From Morella rubra (Eukaryota > Streptophyta > Magnoliopsida > Fagales > Myricaceae): a stretch of DNA of 64,000 nucleotides. Every line of letters starts with the position of its first letter. Position 1 is the stretch's first letter. Below are positions 59,403 through 64,000 of this stretch, piece after piece. The position numbers and the translations under genes are program-made. The notes under the pieces are model-generated. The model worked only from the letters and a program-made list of their open reading frames with translations. It was not told the origin of the DNA and made no database searches. Where the stretch lies: assembly GCA_003952965.2 (NCBI GenBank), contig CM025856.1, forward strand, positions 26,855,723-26,919,722, written 5' to 3'.

Positions 59403-62400
59403 CTAATTCGCCAGACCTTCTGCCAGCCTCGTCCTCAGGTCTTTCCTTAAGATTTTTCCCGATGGAGCTTTAGGAATGGCGTCTGTGAAGAATACACGAC
59501 TGATTCTCTTGTAGAACACAACCTGCACAACCAAAGCAACTGCCGCCATCAATACAGAATTGTGCTTTGCTTAATTTCTCGATGATAATAATCGCATACG
59601 CAGTGAAAGTCAAGTGCATGTGACGCCAGCATAGAAATTGGTTGGGAGCTTTGTCTCATTTTTCACCAAGAATAGCACTAGGTGGAAAGATAGCAAAAAT
59701 CTTTTGGAAGTTGTGTGGTTTTGCCACGTGTGTTTTTCGTTTGAAATGTTATACCAAATGTTAATTAGTAGGTTCAACTACTCTTTTGGCTAATACAAGT
59801 ACCCAACTAAAATCTATTTTTCGTTTGACACGTTATATATATGAAGGATGCCGAAGGAATAAATTAAGTTCTTCACTTTTCACGTTATAAAGCAAATTGG
59901 TGAAGCAGATTTCAATTGAAAATACACACACACATATAATGACCCAAAATTGGAACCTTCTTTAGCTATTTTCAAAGCAAGCGAACAACAACGTACCTGT
60001 CGGGAAATATATTGCTTGATGTCTTCCTCGCTGATTTTGGAACCATTTGACTTCACCACAAATGCGACAGGAACCTCCCCTGCTGCCTCATCTTGCATTC
60101 TGAAACGAAATCAAAATCGACAATTAGAACCTATAACATTCAACTAAGTCAATTAGCCACAAATCTATTCCCCAAAAAACATATTAATTAGTGGTTACGA
60201 CTGAAATGAAGGAAAACTTACGATACAACGGCAGCATCAGAGATGTTAGGATGGGCGATCAACATGGCTTCGAGCTCGGCGGGGGCCACTTGGAACCCTT
60301 TGTACTTAATCAGTTCCTTCAATCGGTCAACAATGAAGAGCTCGTCATCATAGTCGATGAACCCGATGTCACCTGTGTGCAACCACCCATCTTTGTCTAT
60401 GGTAATCTCCGTAGCCTCTGGGTCATTCACGTAACCTGACCAAAACGCATAGCTTAGTGACGTGATAACCAAAATGGGTTAGCCAAAAAAAAAAAAAAAA
60501 AACAGCTCAAGAGAATTAGCGTGACGTGATAATGAAGCTAGCTAGCTTTGTCCAATATGGAAGATCTATTATCTTCACCAAGCACGTAAAGTCAAGAAAA
60601 GTCTCTGTCCAAATTAATGTAACCCTCTTCATCTTATGTAGCGAATAAGGTTAGGCGGCCGGAAACAAATTATAGCAATCCACGATTGCTATTGACAGCT
60701 GCGACTAAAAGATTCCCAGGTGTTGTGTGAGTGGCTAGCTTGTTACCATAGAAAACGCAATCATTCATTATCAGAAGTTATGTCATTATTGATTAAAATG
60801 GGTCATGCGGTTAAAACACCACCTGAAAATTCTGATGTGTGAATCATTGAAATCGTACTGTCCCCAAAGTAATAAGTGCGTTTGCCCAGGACGCGCGTCC
60901 TTGTTGGTTCACTATCCAGTAGAGGGTCAAATCAAAGCAAGCCGGCAGAGGGAGGGCTAGCCTTGGGGTAAGACTTTTAGGCAACCTCCGTCCCACCAAC
61001 TAATGCGGAGCTGGTCCCAGGCTATCACATGGGTTCCCTGTCTCGACAGCACTTCAAAATGACTAGACGTACTTCCTCCTTACATGCGCCCACTTAATTT
61101 AGAAGTGGCAGTAAAATATATATAATTTCTCTGTTCGATGACTCAGTAAGCAACCATTTATTAGGTGCTTAATTAATAATGGCCGACTTCAATCTGAGTT
61201 GCTTGTTTGTTTTAGGAGTTTCAACGCTACGATCGATTATCTAATCTAGAAATGGTCAATCCCAGATAGAGATTTATATGTTTCAGTGATTCTCTTATTC
61301 TGCTAGAAACCCCACTCCCTATTTTATATTCCAAAGTGCAGACGCGTTCTGAACTATACTAAGCGTAATTGAACGTTCCACTAATTACCGTTTAGGCTTT
61401 CATACTGGGTCCAATTGTTGTTTTACTTCTTCTTGTTCTTAATGAGCACACCGCATCACGTATTCAAATGCATACGTCTAGGATTTGAAGAAATTTTTCA
61501 CAGCTTTTTTTTTTCTTTTTTTTAAGACGATCTCAAATTAGATATACTGCATGTAGGAGGTTTAGGTGTACCTTTCATGATCTGGCGACCTCTGATGCAA
61601 ATCTCTCCAGCTTGGTTCCGGGGTAGCGAAGCGCCAGTCTCAGGGTCAACGATCTTCATCTCAGCGTTTCTCACGACAGTCCCACATGCGCCCGATTTTA
61701 TCTCAAAGGGTTCCTTTGCGAATGCCAAGCACATTGATAGCACGGGTCCAGCCTCCGTCATTCCGTAACCCTGTTCACGTGTTCATCAAGAAACACCATT
61801 AATATTTTCTTAATTAGTTGCCCGTTGCCCTTATTCACGAGGGCTATTTAACTTGTAATGTGGGTTCTGCGGAATAAAAAGCCGATTTTATTGTTGCGAA
61901 CTATAATGGCCGGGCCTCCTTTTGGTGGATACGTACCTATTCATATAGACTTTTAACTCTGTTGTTATTTTTAGAAACAAACAAAGGTGAAGCGCTACAA
62001 ACTCTTTATCTTTTCTAGTGTTTCTTTTACTACGTCTATTAAAGTATTAGATAAAATCACCTATATATAAAAAATAATATAAGATGAAATCGGCTAATTT
62101 TAATTTCACGTTATCGATCGTCCTTCTTCACATTAAAAGCGACACTTAAGATGTGTCAAAATCAAATTCGGTGCCCTTTACTTGAGGAAATATATTTGGT
62201 TGTATACCTGAATAGGAATGGGATTAATGCAAGCCACAGCATCTATAATATGAACAAAAGACGGATGGAAAATGCTAATTAATGGCCGGAAGCTGAGTTT
62301 CATTAAACTCGTTCAGTGGCTGGACATCCGCTAATTTATTCACAGTCTCTACACGTATAAGTACTGTTTAGTAAAACGTACGTGAAGGTCATAGGAAGTG

Positions 62401-63813
62401 TCATTAATACATAGCTAACAAGATAATTCCAAATTAATTACTTTAAAAGTATGTGAAATAGTGTCTGCATTGATTAGGTATCAAGCTTCATCCTAAAACC
62501 AATTGGCAATGGGAAGAGGTGGCCCAACAGGTATATAAAGCACAAGATTAAATGGTCCCTAATTAATGTGAGACTCTAACACTCCCATCACGTGCAGGCC
62601 GAATGAACATAGTCCATGCACATAGACAACACTGGGAAACACAAACAAGTGGGTCAAGTTTAAAAATATTTTGCTCTGATACCATATCAAGTTTCATCCC
62701 AAAACTAATTGGTAATGGAAAGAGGTGGTTAACAGGTATATGAAACACAAGATTAAATGGTCTAATCAACGTGGGACTCTAACAAAGGGTCAACGGGAAA
62801 CTAATTGGTAGAGGAATTACCTGTCCAAGTTTGGCATCAGGCAGCTTAGCTCTAACAGCATCCTCTAGCTCCTTCCCCATGGGTGCTGCTCCCGACATCA
62901 CAATCCGAATTGACGACAAGTTGTAATTTTGGACTTCAGGGCTCTTGGCGATCGCCAAGACAATCGGTGGAACAAAAGGTGCGACTGTAACCTTGTATTT
63001 CTCGACCAGCTCCAGCAATTTTACAATCTCAAACTTCTGCATGATCAGTATCGCCGCCCCGACTCGCAGCCCGCAAAGTAAAACCGAATTGAGCGAATAA
63101 ATATGGAAGAGAGGCAAAATGCACAGTAACACATCCTCTCTGTGGAAGTACAGATTTGGGTTGTCACCATCGACTTGCTGTGCCACGCTAGTGACCAACC
63201 CCCTGTGCGTCAACATAACGCCTTTCGGAAGCCCCGTCGTCCCCGAAGAATAAGGGAGCGCCACGACATCGTCCGCGTTGATTTTCACGGCCGGGATATC
63301 GTTCTCGTCGGCCTGGGTCAACTGGGAGAAATGCAAGAAACCCTCCGGCGGAGAGTCGATGCACATGACATTAAGGTCGTTTTCTTTGGCGAAGTCTTTC
63401 ACTTTGTCAACATACGCAGATTGACTAATAATGAGTTTAGCGTTTGATGCCTTTGCTTGCTTCGCCACCTCAGCTGGTGTGTAAAAGGGGTTTGCAGTCG
63501 TGATCACTGCGCCGACGTACGATGCACCGAGGAACGCGAACACGAACTCGGGACAGTTCTGGAGTAAAAGCATGATCACATCGCCTTGTTTGATGCCGAG
63601 CTTGTCAAGGCCGGCGGCGACCTTGCGTGCGGTGTGCTCCACCTCGGCGTAAGTGTACGTGACACCGTCGGCGCCATTGATGAGACAGGGACGGTCCTTG
63701 AATTGGGATAGGTTCTCGAAGCAGTAAGTGTGGAGTGGGAGGTGGTCTGGGATGTAAATGTCCGGCAGTTTCGACCGGAAAATGAATTCATGTTGGTCTT
63801 GGTGGGGCTCCAT
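59403..63813 (-). CDS. 4CL: 4-coumarate:CoA ligase (5 exons, complete)
   Basis: Exons in transcript order are 63813-62821, 61770-61572, 60435-60222, 60099-59997 and 59522-59403. Phases join cleanly to 542 residues, a standard 4CL length. This ANL-family enzyme makes CoA thioesters of 4-coumaric, caffeic and ferulic acids through an acyl-AMP intermediate, feeding lignin and flavonoid synthesis in the cytosol. Box I ([11 protein letters not shown], 189-199) binds AMP, box II is GEICIRG (386-392), WLHTGDIG and the hinge region [15 protein letters not shown] follow, and the catalytic lysine is Lys526 in PKAPSGKIL. The text around box II ([17 protein letters not shown], then [11 protein letters not shown]) is nearer class I (lignin-type) than class II; this is from memory and not tested by a tree. 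Intron 1 (1.05 kb) carries a TRIM retrotransposon. No frame break was seen. Confidence 0.96.
62479..62784 (-). mobile_element. TRIM (terminal-repeat retrotransposon in miniature) in 4CL intron 1
   Basis: On the minus strand a roughly 100 bp LTR (62784-62685) starts TGTTAGAGTCCCACG and ends TTGATA. It is followed at once by TGGTATCAGAGCA (62684-62672), a primer-binding site complementary to initiator methionine tRNA. After about 80 bp of noncoding DNA comes a purine-rich GTGATGGGAG (62591-62582). A second LTR (62581-62479) follows, starting TGTTAGAGTCTCACA and ending TTGATA. The LTRs differ at several sites, so the insertion is not recent. No gag or pol is present, so mobilisation needed an autonomous partner. 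A 5 bp target duplication is not clear. Confidence 0.88.
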
Positions 63814-63870
63814 CGGTGTGAATTGGTAACTGAGAAAGGGAGCTGGGAAAGATAGAAGCTCTCCGGGGGG

Positions 63871-63893
63871 AGAGAGAGAGAGAGAGAGAGAGA
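63871..63893. repeat. (GA)n microsatellite in the 4CL leader
   Basis: An uninterrupted AG run, read as (CT)n on the coding strand, within the presumed 5' leader about 60-80 bp above the ATG. CT-rich leaders are common in plant genes. Confidence 0.8.
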
Positions 63894-63944
63894 AGGTGAA
63901 GATTTGGTTTAAGCTCGGGTTCCTTGTGGGGGGGTGTTTCCTTG

Positions 63945-63951
63945 GTTTGGT
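63945..63951 (-). promoter_or_regulatory. MYB-type ACCAAAC element near the 4CL start
   Basis: ACCAAAC on the coding strand fits the ACC(A/T)A(A/C)(C/T) consensus bound by lignin MYBs and known from phenylpropanoid promoters. It lies between the TATA-like site and the ATG rather than upstream, so its relevance is uncertain. Confidence 0.35.
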
Positions 63952-63971
63952 TTGAGTTTTGGTTGAGAGCT

Positions 63972-63979
63972 AATATAGA
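63972..63979 (-). promoter_or_regulatory. TATA-like box of 4CL
   Basis: TATATTAG on the coding strand, about 160 bp upstream of the ATG. The promoter continues beyond the window edge. Confidence 0.5.
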
Positions 63980-64000
63980 ACAAGTTGTCGATGGTTGGGG

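Overview
This is nuclear DNA from a eudicot plant, and it reads like a woody rosid. Genes are split by AT-rich GT-AG introns, intergenic DNA is long and AT-rich, TATA boxes are of plant type, and every recognisable protein is a plant family. I cannot name the species.

Layout. (1) 1976-9075 (+): a complete eight-exon CBP60B-like calmodulin-binding transcription factor. (2) 9076-14763: about 5.7 kb without a supported gene, holding a fold-back repeat near 12.1 kb. (3) 14764-38852: an array of eight xyloglucan endotransglucosylase/hydrolase genes (XTH, GH16) of the XTH22/TCH4-XTH25 type. Four lie on the minus strand (here XTH-A to XTH-D) and four on the plus strand (XTH-E to XTH-H), so the two arms face away from each other across a 4.2 kb centre. 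All have the same three-exon structure with a second exon of exactly 194 nt. A, B, C, E and H are intact. D, F and G carry only single-base indels, so they are pseudogenes or contain assembly errors. (4) 40459-43734 (+): a divergent type-B response regulator with a GARP/Myb domain; one residue of its receiver acidic pocket is replaced. (5) 46777-49412 (+): a CASP-like membrane protein (CASPL2C type) whose second intron contains a hAT-like insertion. (6) 52012-52515 (-): a single-exon C2H2 QALGGH zinc-finger repressor with a C-terminal EAR motif. (7) 52516-59402: a gene-poor stretch with a tandem duplication, a hAT-like element and one unexplained open frame. (8) 59403-63813 (-): a complete five-exon 4-coumarate:CoA ligase with a 306 bp TRIM retrotransposon in intron 1.

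Common themes. XTHs remodel xyloglucan in the wall, 4CL feeds lignin and flavonoid synthesis, and CASP-like proteins organise membrane domains next to the wall. Plant chromosomes are not operons, so I infer no co-transcription. The most notable signals are the mirrored XTH array with a shared proximal promoter block, mosaic gene-conversion-like tracts in XTH-F, a MULE-type element with a perfect 9 bp target duplication, the TRIM element, and the altered receiver pocket of the type-B regulator. I found no wholly new system.
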